DNA of 64,000 nucleotides from NCBI RefSeq assembly GCF_024137025.1, contig NZ_JAMYJR010000026.1, positions 186,001-250,000 of the forward strand. Reading direction: 5' to 3'. Source of the stretch: Paractinoplanes aksuensis. Lineage in GTDB: Bacteria > Actinomycetota > Actinomycetes > Mycobacteriales > Micromonosporaceae. The notes under the pieces are model-generated. The model was not told the origin of the DNA, made no database searches, and saw nothing but the letters and a program-made list of their open reading frames with translations. This document shows positions 55,199 through 63,581 of this stretch, in pieces. The translations under genes were made by a program, and so were the position numbers. The number at the start of each line of letters is the position of its first letter. Position 1 is the first letter of the stretch.

Positions 55199-55349
55199 CT
55201 GCTCCACCTCCTGATCCGATGATACGGCCAGGCATTCCTGGGCGGGTCTCGTCCGGCCGGCGTTACGGCCTGCCGGCCTCTCCATGAGGCGCCGCCGCAA
55301 CCAGATTAGGTCTTCGACGGTCGACGTGCCTGGATCGATACTCAACCCG

Positions 55350-55691
55350 CTACAGCAGGGGTTGCGGAAGCGTTCCCCTGGCGAATTGGGTGAGCAGCGG
55401 GGCGATTTCACTATTCTCGGTCCAGTCCTCCCACCCGGCGTCGAAGGTGATCCCCTCTTTTCCGCATTGCAGGACTGCCCGCTCGCCGTTGTGCAGCAAC
55501 ACTCCGCTGCCGCCGTGGGTTTGGGCGAACGCTATGAGCACATGCACCATCAGCGCCGTATTGTGATCGCTGGTCGCCTCGTCCGCGAGATTCGCGAACC
55601 GGAACGTGACCCAGAAGCGGTCCTCGAATCCGAAGAGCTTCATCGCCTCGTTGACGTCGTCTGCGGAATCTGCGCTGGCTGTCACGTACAT
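55350..55691 (-). CDS. small protein, possibly SitI3-like
   Basis: A 113-residue protein (MYVTASADSADDVNEAMKLFGFEDRFWVTFRFANLAD...HTALMVHVLIAFAQTHGGSGVLLHNGERAVLQCGKEG-like pattern) reminiscent of the SitI3 family of predicted immunity proteins. The same frame continues upstream for 17 sensible codons (RLIAQQAERDGQQSPDGTVF) to a TAG without a start codon, so the gene may have lost its 5' end. Function unknown. Confidence 0.45.
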   Translation of the reverse strand: MYVTASADSADDVNEAMKLFGFEDRFWVTFRFANLADEATSDHNTALMVHVLIAFAQTHGGSGVLLHNGERAVLQCGKEGITFDAGWEDWTENSEIAPLLTQFARGTLPQPLL

Positions 55692-55756
55692 GCCATCCAG
55701 GAAAACGGTGCCGTCCGGAGACTGTTGACCATCACGCTCGGCCTGCTGCGCGATGA

Positions 55757-55855
55757 GGCGCTACCGCCATTGTTGCGCCCTACGCAGTCGCCTACGGCCA
55801 CACCGACCAAGACGAGTTCGTCCAGGCACTCACCGGCAAGGGGTCACGTCGATGA
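55757..55855 (+). pseudogene. 3' remnant of an upstream AbiEi-like partner gene
   Basis: A 32-codon stretch (GATAIVAPYAVAYGHTDQDEFVQALTGKGSRR) begins right after an out-of-context TGA and ends with a stop overlapping the ATG of the next nucleotidyltransferase by 4 bases. That coupling is typical of the end of the first gene of an AbiE-type pair, so the rest is probably deleted. Confidence 0.45.
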
Positions 55856-56208
55856 CCGAGCCCACCTTCCGATATCAGACGCCGTCGGCGTTCAGGACGG
55901 CACTCAAAGAACGCTTCGGGCAGATCGCGCATACCGACCGGCGCTACCCACTTGCCGAGCTCCAGCGGCAGTTCGCCTACGACCGGGCCCTCGCCCGGCT
56001 GTTCAGCTCCCACGACGCCGACCGATGGGTCCTCAAGGGAGCAGGAGCGCTGCTGGCTCGCCTCGCCACGGCTCGGCACAGCAAAGACGTCGACGTCTTT
56101 TTCAACGCCACCGAAGCCGACGTCGACGACGCCGTCGACGCGCTGCGCACTGCACTTCGCACTCACTGCAACGCCGCATGCCCGGATACCGGACACTCGG
56201 ATTCATGA
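55852..56208 (+). pseudogene. AbiEii-like nucleotidyltransferase, 3' truncated
   Basis: The start MTEPTFRYQTPSAFRTALKER and the nucleotidyltransferase core DRWVLKGAGALLARLATARHSKDVDVFFNATEADVDDAVDALRTALR resemble the AbiEii/AbiGii toxin family. At residue 104 the reading enters the 56-bp repeat (HCNAACPDTGHSDS, stop 56208), giving 118 residues where about 250-300 are expected. The break falls at the left end of the repeat, so insertion or recombination at the repeat probably removed the rest. Confidence 0.75.
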
Positions 56209-56217
56209 CGGCATGAA
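56162..56217 (+). repeat. 56-bp direct repeat, left copy
   Basis: It is 51 of 56 identical to 60293-60348. It contains CCGGATACCGG and a perfect hairpin TTCATG-ACGG-CATGAA. It forms the artificial end of the truncated nucleotidyltransferase. Confidence 0.85.
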
Positions 56218-56414
56218 CCTGTGCTGTCGCGGAACATCGGCTGGTGTCGACCACGGCTTCAGGTACCCGGCGTGCAGCCTTTGTCTGTAGGGCGACCTGG
56301 TCTGGTGCGATGAGCGCCGGCGGCAGCCGCGACGTCCCTCGTTGTGAGTACGTCGCCTGCAGCGCCTCTTGCCGCGCGTTTAGAGTGGGTCGCTGACTCT
56401 CGCGAAGGGCGACG

Positions 56415-59400
56415 ATGGCGAAGCTGGTCCTCTCCTCAGAAGAAGCGGTGCTTTGCGAGTTGGTCGGGGTCCGCACGTTTCTTCAAGCGCGAGCAGTGCT
56501 GGAGGATGGGGAGATCGTCGGCCCGGCCGTGGGCAGATCCGGTCAGGCGGTCGGCAAGGTTCGCGGCGGCGGGGAAGTGACCGGCGAGGTCGTCCAGGGG
56601 GCGAAGCCCGCACTGAGGGGTGCATGCAGCTGCGCCGATACGAAATGCGTACATGTCGTGGCGCTGCTGATCGCCGCTCAGCAGGACGCTGGGGCGGCGA
56701 AGCCCACGGCACCGGCCCAGCGGCGGTCGAAGGCCGGTCGGTGGGAGTCCCAGCTGTCCGCCTGGGTCCGTGACGTGGCAGGGACGCAGCCGGTCCCGCA
56801 GCCTGTGGATCCTGGTCTCGGGCTGCAGTTCGAGCTGGTAAACGCCCATGTTGCGCGGACGAGGAAGACCCAGCAGCGGATCTCGATGCGTCCGGTGTTG
56901 CCGGGCCGCAGGGGCTGGGTGCGTACGGGGATCAGCTGGCAGACGCTCGGCTATGCCGGAGGCGGTTCGCCGGACCTGAAGCACCACCGCCAACTGCTGA
57001 CTGAAATAGTCAAGCTGTCCGGCTCCCATGCGCAGTATTACTACAGCAGCAGCGCGAACGTCTTTCTCGACGAATTCAGCAGTCGACGGATCTGGGATTT
57101 GCTGGCCGAGGCGCAGGAGGCCGGCCTGCCGCTGGTGATGTATGGCAAGAACGCCGGGCCGGTGATTGTGGCGCGCCGTCCGGCGCGGGTATCGATGCGA
57201 GTCGACCGGGTCGACGGTGACTTGTCGTTGCAAGCCGTGGTGCAGGACGACGGCATGCCGGTCGACTTGGAGAGCGCGACGTTCATCGGCGAGCCGGCGC
57301 ACGGCATCGCCTCGTGGGGCATGCGAGGTGAAGCGGAACCAACTGGACTCGCCATGAGGCTGGCTCCGCTGGCCCGTCCGCTTCCGAAGCCGGCTCGTAA
57401 GGTGCTGACAGCATCGAGTATCCGGATTCCGGGCGAGCACGAGGAGCGGTTCTTCGCCGAGTTCTATCCCGGCCTGGTCCGGCAGGTGGAGGTCGTGCCG
57501 GCCGGGCCCGCCGTGAGGCTGCCCGAGGTGGGTGCCCCAGTCCTGTCCGCGACCTTGAGCGCCGAACGCGGGCAGCAGCTGCGAGTGCGCTGGGAGTGGG
57601 TGGTCGAGGTAGGTGGCGAGCGGAACGGCGAGCCGCTCTGGTCGCCGACGCTGTCCGACGAGGGTGCCGATCTCCTTCAGCGGGTGGCCGATCTCGTCGT
57701 ACCCAGCCTGCTCGAGCCCGGCCGACTGGGCCCGCGGCTCGCCGCCGAGTCGGTGCTCGGCGGCGACGAAATGATCCGCTTCCTGAGTACGGTGGTTCCC
57801 GCGCTGGCCGAGCTCGGGGTGTCCGTGATCGAGCCCGCCGACGGTTGGAATCTGCAGGAGACCGAGGCGGCGCCGGTCATCACGTTCACCGGCGCCGCCG
57901 AGGCCGGCGAACAGGATTGGTTCGACCTGTCCGTTCGCGTCGCGGTTGGCGGCGAGCAGGTCGACTTCGAGGCGCTGTTCGTGGCCCTCGCCCAGGATCA
58001 AGAGTTCCTGATTCTGCCCAGTGGCGCCTATTTCGGCTTGGATCGGCCGGAGTTCCAACAGCTACGCGATCTGATCACGGAATCGCGGGCGCTCACCGAC
58101 AGCCCGCCGGGCGTGCTGCGGGTCGGCCGGTTCCAGGCCGGGGTCTGGGACGAGCTGGCCGAACTGGGCGAGTTGGCCGGTCAGGCCGCGGATTGGCAGC
58201 GTACGGTGGCCGCGCTGAGCGGCGGCGTGGCCCTGGACCAGCCGGTGCCCACCGAGGTATGCGCCGAGTTGCGCCCGTACCAAGAGGAGGGCTTCCGGTG
58301 GCTGGCCGCGCTGCACGACAACGGGCTTGGCGGCATCCTCGCCGACGACATGGGGCTCGGTAAGACCCTGCAGGCGCTCGCTCTGCTGTGTCATGCCGGC
58401 AAACACGGCCGCTTCCTGGTCGTGGCGCCGGCCAGCGTCGTGCACAACTGGGCGGCCGAGGCAGCCCGCTTCACTCCCGACCTTGAGGTCCGGACGATCA
58501 CCTCGACTGCGGCCCGGCGAGGAGTCGATCTGGCTGAAGCAATCGGGCACGCTGACGTGGTGATCACGTCCTACACCCTGTTCCGCCTGGAGTACGACGA
58601 CTACGCGGCATCGGACTGGGCTGGTCTGGTGCTCGACGAAGCGCAGTTCGTGAAAAACCCGCAGTCGCAGGCGTACAAGTGCGCCCGCCGCCTCCCGGCT
58701 CCTTTCAAGATCGCCATTACCGGTACGCCGATGGAAAACAACCTGGCCGAGCTGTGGGCGCTGTGTTCGGTCGCTGCCCCCGGCCTGTTCCCTTCGCTCG
58801 ATCGGTTCACCGAGTACTACCGCCATCCGATCGAACGTGACCGCGACCAGGACCGGCTGGCCCAGTTACGCCGCCGGATCCGGCCGCTGGTGCTGCGCCG
58901 GCGCAAGAGCGAAGTGGCCGCTGACCTGCCGGCCAAGCAGGAACAGGTGGTCGAGGTTGACCTGTCACCCGGTCATCGCAAGGTCTACCAGCGCTACCTG
59001 CAGCGGGAACGGCAGAAGGTGCTCGGCCTGCTGGGCGACCTGGAGAAGAATCGCTTCGAAATCTTCCGCTCGCTGACGTTGTTGCGGCAGGCCAGCCTGG
59101 ACGTGGCGCTGGTCGACGAACGACACCGCGCAGTCTCCTCGACCAAGCTCGACCTGCTCGTGGAGCAGCTCACCGATATCGTCGCGGAGGGCCACCGCAC
59201 CCTGGTGTTCAGCCAGTTCACTCGCTTTCTCGGCAGCGCCCGCGATCGGCTGGAACAGGCCGGCGTCGCCTGCTCATACCTCGACGGCACCACCCGCGAC
59301 CGCAAGCGGGTGGTGGCGGAGTTCAAGACCGGCGCCGCGCCGGTCTTTCTGATCAGCCTGAAGGCGGGCGGGTTCGGCCTGAATCTGACCGAGGCGGACT

Positions 59401-59642
59401 ACTGCATCCTGCTCGACCCGTGGTGGAACCCCGCGACGGAAGCGCAGGCGGTGGACCGGACACACCGCATCGGCCAGACCAGAAACGTCATGGTCTATCG
59501 CCTGGTAGCGCGCGATACCATCGCGGAGAAGGTAATGGCCTTGCAGGCCCGCAAGGCGGAGTTGTTTGCCGGCGTCATGGACGGTGGGGAGTTCTCCTCT
59601 GCAGCCCTGACCGCCGCCGACATCCGCGAACTCCTCAATTAG
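56415..59642 (+). CDS. SWIM zinc-finger SNF2-family helicase
   Basis: A 1075-residue SWI2/SNF2 ATPase. A SWIM finger (CSCADTKCVH; C71, C73, C78, H80) is followed by a long accessory region (about 100-620) and the helicase core. The core has LRPYQEEGFRWL, Walker A DDMGLGKT (K650), DEAQ-box VLDEAQFVKN, ITGTPMENNL, LVFSQFTRF and the final DRTHRIGQT. It is cytoplasmic and presumably remodels or translocates on DNA. It sits with a DUF6933 gene between two 56-bp direct repeats in a region of broken toxin-like genes. ATG start at 56415. Confidence 0.93.
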   Translation: MAKLVLSSEEAVLCELVGVRTFLQARAVLEDGEIVGPAVGRSGQAVGKVRGGGEVTGEVVQGAKPALRGACSCADTKCVHVVALLIAAQQDAGAAKPTAPAQRRSKAGRWESQLSAWVRDVAGTQPVPQPVDPGLGLQFELVNAHVARTRKTQQRISMRPVLPGRRGWVRTGISWQTLGYAGGGSPDLKHHRQLLTEIVKLSGSHAQYYYSSSANVFLDEFSSRRIWDLLAEAQEAGLPLVMYGKNAGPVIVARRPARVSMRVDRVDGDLSLQAVVQDDGMPVDLESATFIGEPAHGIASWGMRGEAEPTGLAMRLAPLARPLPKPARKVLTASSIRIPGEHEERFFAEFYPGLVRQVEVVPAGPAVRLPEVGAPVLSATLSAERGQQLRVRWEWVVEVGGERNGEPLWSPTLSDEGADLLQRVADLVVPSLLEPGRLGPRLAAESVLGGDEMIRFLSTVVPALAELGVSVIEPADGWNLQETEAAPVITFTGAAEAGEQDWFDLSVRVAVGGEQVDFEALFVALAQDQEFLILPSGAYFGLDRPEFQQLRDLITESRALTDSPPGVLRVGRFQAGVWDELAELGELAGQAADWQRTVAALSGGVALDQPVPTEVCAELRPYQEEGFRWLAALHDNGLGGILADDMGLGKTLQALALLCHAGKHGRFLVVAPASVVHNWAAEAARFTPDLEVRTITSTAARRGVDLAEAIGHADVVITSYTLFRLEYDDYAASDWAGLVLDEAQFVKNPQSQAYKCARRLPAPFKIAITGTPMENNLAELWALCSVAAPGLFPSLDRFTEYYRHPIERDRDQDRLAQLRRRIRPLVLRRRKSEVAADLPAKQEQVVEVDLSPGHRKVYQRYLQRERQKVLGLLGDLEKNRFEIFRSLTLLRQASLDVALVDERHRAVSSTKLDLLVEQLTDIVAEGHRTLVFSQFTRFLGSARDRLEQAGVACSYLDGTTRDRKRVVAEFKTGAAPVFLISLKAGGFGLNLTEADYCILLDPWWNPATEAQAVDRTHRIGQTRNVMVYRLVARDTIAEKVMALQARKAELFAGVMDGGEFSSAALTAADIRELLN

Positions 59643-59738
59643 CCCGCTTGGCGGTGGAGTTCTCGTCCCAGCAGTCTGGTCACGCCCTCTGAGGGGGCCG
59701 GCCCCAGTCCTGCAGCGCGTCGGGGCACGATTGATCTC

Positions 59739-60248
59739 GTGTTGATCGTCCGCGCCACCAAGAAGCTACGCCACCGGCTCGGGGCGGCGACCCCGCACGA
59801 CGGTGAACTGTCGACCACCCTGCTCAGCGACTGGTACGCGACCCTGCTGCCGTGGCGGCCTCAGCAATTGATCCTGCTGGTCAACGAGCAGACCCTGCTG
59901 CCAGTGGTGATGCCGCTGGCACCTGGTGCCACCGCGCCGGCCCGTATCGGACTGGAGATTGCCGCTGCCCTGGCCATCCACCAAGCGCCGGCTACTGTCA
60001 TCGACACCGAGTTGAGTCAGATGCGTGACTGCCGGTTCGGTCCCACCACGAACCGCAGCGTCGTCGGGATCATGAGCGAGTTCGCCTACCTCGCCGACGT
60101 CTATCGGCACTCCGACCCCAGCAGAAGCCTGGCCGAGCTGGGCCGGAAACTGGCGGAGACACCGTGCAGCCCGCTCTACCGCCGCCATGTCCGGCCGGAC
60201 CATGAACTCGAAGCGTTTCTGCAACTCATCCAGCGCCCGGACTCTTGA
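59739..60248 (+). CDS. DUF6933-family protein
   Basis: A 169-residue protein starting with GTG at 59739. Its layout (LIVRATKKLRHRLG, STTLLSDWYATLLPWRPQQLILLVNEQTLLPVVMPLAP, TNRSVVGIMSEFAYLADVY) matches the DUF6933 family as I recall it. No catalytic motif is visible. It lies 97 bases after the SNF2 gene and inside the same repeat-bounded segment; whether it works with the helicase is unknown. Confidence 0.75.
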   Translation: MLIVRATKKLRHRLGAATPHDGELSTTLLSDWYATLLPWRPQQLILLVNEQTLLPVVMPLAPGATAPARIGLEIAAALAIHQAPATVIDTELSQMRDCRFGPTTNRSVVGIMSEFAYLADVYRHSDPSRSLAELGRKLAETPCSPLYRRHVRPDHELEAFLQLIQRPDS

Positions 60249-60292
60249 AGCGATCGCCATTCGAAGCAGGCGAGAGAGCCTGTCCTTGCCGC

Positions 60293-60348
60293 CTCACTGC
60301 AACGCGTTATGCCCGGATACCGGACACTCGGCTTCATGACGCCATGAA
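60293..60348 (+). repeat. 56-bp direct repeat, right copy
   Basis: It is 51 of 56 identical to 56162-56217, in the same orientation, with the hairpin TTCATG-ACGC-CATGAA. The two copies are 4131 bases apart and enclose the SNF2 and DUF6933 genes. Confidence 0.85.
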
Positions 60349-60357
60349 TTGAGCTGC

Positions 60358-60668
60358 TCAGTAGTAATACGCGTGGGCGGTGGATGGAGTCGTTCCCGTC
60401 CGGCGGTAGGCGCGCATGATCGCGACGACCACCTGGTTGAACAGCCGCTGGTTCACGCCGGCGGTCGCGCCTGACGGCTCGCCTACGGCGGGATCGAACA
60501 ACAGATCCCCGATCGTCTGACCGCTGTCGTCGGCCGGGCGGATTCGCCGGGTCGGTGCCTCGAGGTCACATAGCCGGTCTGCTGGTCGGCTTCCCACCGG
60601 TAGAGCACCGACTCACCGCTCGGGTCGCCCTGCGCCCAAACTCCGATAGAGGCGGTCATCGTCGGCAC
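60358..60668 (-). pseudogene. frameshifted gene of unknown function
   Basis: The first frame (from MTASIGVWAQGDPSGESVLYRWEADQQTGYVT, about 60659) and the second (EAPTRRIRPADDSGQTIGDLLFDPAVGEPSGATAG ... GTTPSTAHAYYY, stop 60358) read as one continuous protein of about 100 residues broken by a one-base deletion near 60566. I do not recognise the family. Confidence 0.6.
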
Positions 60669-60831
60669 CGCCCACAGTCACCGAGCACGTCAGTCCTTCC
60701 GTTGATAACCGACCCCATCGCGAGCTGCGGCTTCAGGGTCCCACGTAAATCCTGCACGCTCATTCCGTCGATGTTTATCGACAGGCTAGCGGGCTCCCGC
60801 TATCTCGATCCTCGCTTTCAATGCTGTGGGC

Positions 60832-60854
60832 CCGGCCCCCTGTGTGAGGGCCGG
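60832..60854 (-). terminator. terminator of the XRE-DUF397 pair
   Basis: A perfect 7-bp stem CCGGCCC/GGGCCGG with a 9-base loop, 13 bases beyond the DUF397 stop. Confidence 0.6.
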
Positions 60855-60867
60855 ACCTTTGTGTTCG

Positions 60868-61065
60868 TTACAGGTCGAACTCGCCGTTCTTGACGCCGCT
60901 GACGAAGGCTTGCCATTCGGCGTCGGTGAAGATCAGCGTGCCGCTGTTGCGGGACTTCGTGTCTCGGACGGCGACGATGCCGTCCAAGTTCTCGGCCACC
61001 TCGACGCAGTTCTCTGTGCCGCTGCGGGTGCTCTTGTGCCAACGTGCGCCGGGTAGATCAATCAC
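60868..61065 (-). CDS. DUF397 domain protein
   Basis: A 65-residue protein with the DUF397 signature (WHKSTRSGTENCVEVAENLDGIVAVRDTKSRNSGTLIFTDAEWQAFVSGVKNGEF). It is cytoplasmic. The GTG start overlaps the upstream XRE gene by 4 bases (GTGA). XRE/DUF397 pairs are widespread in actinomycetes and act as regulatory pairs in development or as toxin-antitoxin-like modules; which applies here is not evident. Confidence 0.95.
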   Translation of the reverse strand: MIDLPGARWHKSTRSGTENCVEVAENLDGIVAVRDTKSRNSGTLIFTDAEWQAFVSGVKNGEFDL

Positions 61066-61919
61066 CGTTTCACTTCCTTTTCTGCGGCCTCTGCCGCTTC
61101 CTTGATCTTTCGGATGGTGTCGGCCGGGCTCAGCGCTTGTGCGGCCAACCGTTGGAAGTTGTTCCGGTAGCGGGCGACTTCGATCTCGCGCTCCAGGAGC
61201 AGGCTGCCGCCGGGATTCTCGGTGCAGACGATCGCTGGGTCGGGGTCGGCGAATTCCAGGATGACGAAGCTGCCCGGCATGCCGAAGTGGGCGCCCGCGC
61301 TGAAGGGCATGACTTGGAGCGTGACTGACGGCCGGCCGACCGCGGCCAGGAGATGTTCGAACTGTTCCAGCATGATGTCGTTGCCGCCGACGCCACGGCG
61401 GAGTACGCCTTCGTCGAGGATCGCCCAGATGGCCGGATTCGACTCTTGGCGTTTCATCCGCACTTCGACGTGCTGCTGGAGAATGTCGTTCTCGGCTTCG
61501 GGCAGCAAGGCGTCGATGATCGTCCGGGCGTAGCGCTCGGTCTGGAGAAGGCCGGGGATGAAGGCCAGCTCGAAGACCGACTCCCGAGTCGCTTCGGCCT
61601 CGAAGCTGATGAGCGTCTTGTAGGCCGCGGTGAGGTCGCCCTCGTAGTGCTGCAGCCAGCCGATCTCGTCGGAGTGGCGGAGGACGGCCTCCATCTCGTC
61701 GCGCCGGACCTGGTCCTGCACGCCGTAGAGGTCGAGCAGTGAGCGGAGGGTTCGGCGCTGCGGCCGGGTCAGGCCCTTCTCGAGTTTGAAGAGGGCGCCC
61801 TCGGAGATGCCGGTGCGTTCGGACACGTGCTCGCGGGTGAGGCCCGAGCTGGTGCGTAGCGCGAGCAGGTCCGCGGCCAGACGGCGTCGCCTGACTGTGG
61901 GTGTCTTACGCGGTGGCAT
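61062..61919 (-). CDS. XRE-family regulator with DUF5753 domain
   Basis: A 285-residue regulator with an N-terminal HTH (LAADLLALRTSSGLTREHVSERTGISEGALFKLEKGLTRPQRRTLRSLLDLYG) and a C-terminal DUF5753 domain (IPGLLQTERYARTII ... VTLQVMPFSAGAHFGMPGSFVILEF ... ALSPADTIRKI). It is coupled to the DUF397 gene, the classic BldB/WhiJ-like partner arrangement. The start at 61919 is a normal ATG; no operator was identified. Confidence 0.94.
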   Translation of the reverse strand: MPPRKTPTVRRRRLAADLLALRTSSGLTREHVSERTGISEGALFKLEKGLTRPQRRTLRSLLDLYGVQDQVRRDEMEAVLRHSDEIGWLQHYEGDLTAAYKTLISFEAEATRESVFELAFIPGLLQTERYARTIIDALLPEAENDILQQHVEVRMKRQESNPAIWAILDEGVLRRGVGGNDIMLEQFEHLLAAVGRPSVTLQVMPFSAGAHFGMPGSFVILEFADPDPAIVCTENPGGSLLLEREIEVARYRNNFQRLAAQALSPADTIRKIKEAAEAAEKEVKR

Positions 61920-62074
61920 CGGCTCATCTCCATCCTTCGTCGCCTTATAGTCTCTCGCCTACTAGGCGCATGACAATACCGGGGTCGGGTTGGTGCAGCT
62001 CGCCGGAATGCGAGTCGCACTTTCGGGGCCTGGTACTCCGGTTTGAGGGACGTACGGAGAGGGGCGGCGTCAGT

Positions 62075-63538
62075 TCACCGCGGGCTTCTCAGGTGCTGGT
62101 TGACCTGGTCGGGGTTGAAGGTGGCCGGGTTGAACTGGCTTGCGTCGGTCAGGCCCAGCCATTCCAGCCGGTCACGGTGTTCTTCGTGGGTGGGATCGGC
62201 GAGGATCTCGATCAGTTCCTGATAGCCCCAGATGCCACCGCAGTCGTCGGGCGGGGCCGCGCGCCGGCCGGCGGTGCACAGCGGATAGTCGGCGGTGGGG
62301 TCGGCGGGTGTCACCTTCTCGATCAGGATCTCGTGTTCCCAGTTGTCGCCGAAGTCGTACGTGTAGCAGAGTTTGCTTTTCTCCTCGCGGGCGACCTGTT
62401 CCAAAGTCACCGGGCCGTCCGAGCGGTACCCCAGCTCACGGTCGGCTCGGCCGAACTGGCCGTAGGCCGTGTCGAAGACGTGCAGGTGGCTTCCGTCCCA
62501 GCCGAAGGCCGTGAGCAGGACGTGGTGCAGCCGGTCGAGGGTGATGTCGCCGCGGACCTGCAGGCGGCGCCAGATCGGCGGTTTCGCACCCGACAGGCTG
62601 ACTTTGATCTGGTACGCCGGTGCCGGGCCGTTCGATTTCTTCCTCTTGGCCGGCAGCTTCGGCGGCCGTGGGGCGGAGCGGCCGATCACCGCGGCGAACT
62701 GCTGCATGACGTCCAGCGGGGTGGGGTCGTCGGCGTGGGTAGACGCGACCGCGCCGCGCGGTTGACGGGCTGGTGCGAGGCCCGCCAGCCGGCTGCGAGT
62801 CAGGACAGCGAGCGGAAGGTAGCCGGGGCCTTCGTCGTCGTCGGGCTCATCGTCCTCGCCGTGGTCGGCGCGGATCTCGAGCGCCTGCTCGGCGTACCAG
62901 CGGAATTCCGGTGCGCCGAGCTTCTGGGTCTTGATGGTGACCCGGTCGGCCCGGGCTGTTCGGTGCATGCCCGCGACCAGGGTCGGGAGTTCTTCCTCGT
63001 CGAGCAAAAAGATCTGGTCGGCCTCACCGCAGTTCTCGTGATCGACCGCGATCACCAGCGCGTGTCCGCGACCCGCGCGCTCGAAAACGCCGATCAGCAC
63101 GGACATCGTGTCCTCGGTGTCGTACATCCGGGTGAACGGGCCTGCAGTGAGTGGTTTCCTCAGGTCGCCCAACCAGGCCGGCTCGGCAATTCCCCTGTCG
63201 GCCAAGCGCCGGGCGGCGGCCCAGGCCTGCTCGTTGTCACCGACTGCACCGATCGCACCGAGCAGCGCCAGCGCTCCGGCAGACCCGTGGGCCTCGATAG
63301 TCGGAAGGAGGTCATCGACTGACCGGGCCAGCGCCCCGAAGAGAGCACCGGCCAGTTCGGCGTCCAACGGGTCTTCGGCCTCGGCCAGCGTGGTGGCGGC
63401 GCCGTCGATGAGTTCGGTCAGCATCTGCGCCGGATCGCTCTGGCAGTCAGGGCAGTCGCACGTTTGATCCTCGGCGGGCACGACGGTGAGGTTGGCGCTT
63501 CGCGCGGGACGTCCGGGCCTGCGGTTTCGAGCGGTCAT
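62075..63538 (-). CDS. plasmid pRiA4b ORF-3 family protein
   Basis: A 487-residue protein. A short Cys-rich N-terminal segment (CDCPDCQ) is followed by a helical domain, and the C-terminal 180 residues match the pRiA4b ORF-3/IS1096 TnpR-like fold (AYQIKVSLSGAKPPIWRRLQVRGDITLDRLHHVLLTAFGWDGSHLHVF ... YTYDFGDNWEHEI). These domains occur as passengers of mobile elements and as standalone chromosomal genes; no transposase is nearby. Confidence 0.85.
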   Translation of the reverse strand: MTARNRRPGRPARSANLTVVPAEDQTCDCPDCQSDPAQMLTELIDGAATTLAEAEDPLDAELAGALFGALARSVDDLLPTIEAHGSAGALALLGAIGAVGDNEQAWAAARRLADRGIAEPAWLGDLRKPLTAGPFTRMYDTEDTMSVLIGVFERAGRGHALVIAVDHENCGEADQIFLLDEEELPTLVAGMHRTARADRVTIKTQKLGAPEFRWYAEQALEIRADHGEDDEPDDDEGPGYLPLAVLTRSRLAGLAPARQPRGAVASTHADDPTPLDVMQQFAAVIGRSAPRPPKLPAKRKKSNGPAPAYQIKVSLSGAKPPIWRRLQVRGDITLDRLHHVLLTAFGWDGSHLHVFDTAYGQFGRADRELGYRSDGPVTLEQVAREEKSKLCYTYDFGDNWEHEILIEKVTPADPTADYPLCTAGRRAAPPDDCGGIWGYQELIEILADPTHEEHRDRLEWLGLTDASQFNPATFNPDQVNQHLRSPR

Positions 63539-63581
63539 CGCACCATTCTGGACCGGTGACCTCCGCGTTCACCCGATCGGG

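Noticed and set aside
56415..60248. A DISARM or Druantia-type defence system around the SNF2 helicase
   Set aside because: No DUF1998, PLD, methyltransferase or other Drm/Dru component is adjacent.
53732..61000. A tRNA-anchored integrative island
   Set aside because: The 3' end of tRNA-Arg faces the asparaginase gene 26 bases away rather than the accessory segment, and no integrase or duplicated tRNA end was seen.
62075..63538. An IS1096-type insertion sequence
   Set aside because: Only the passenger-like domain is present; there is no transposase and no terminal inverted repeats were found.
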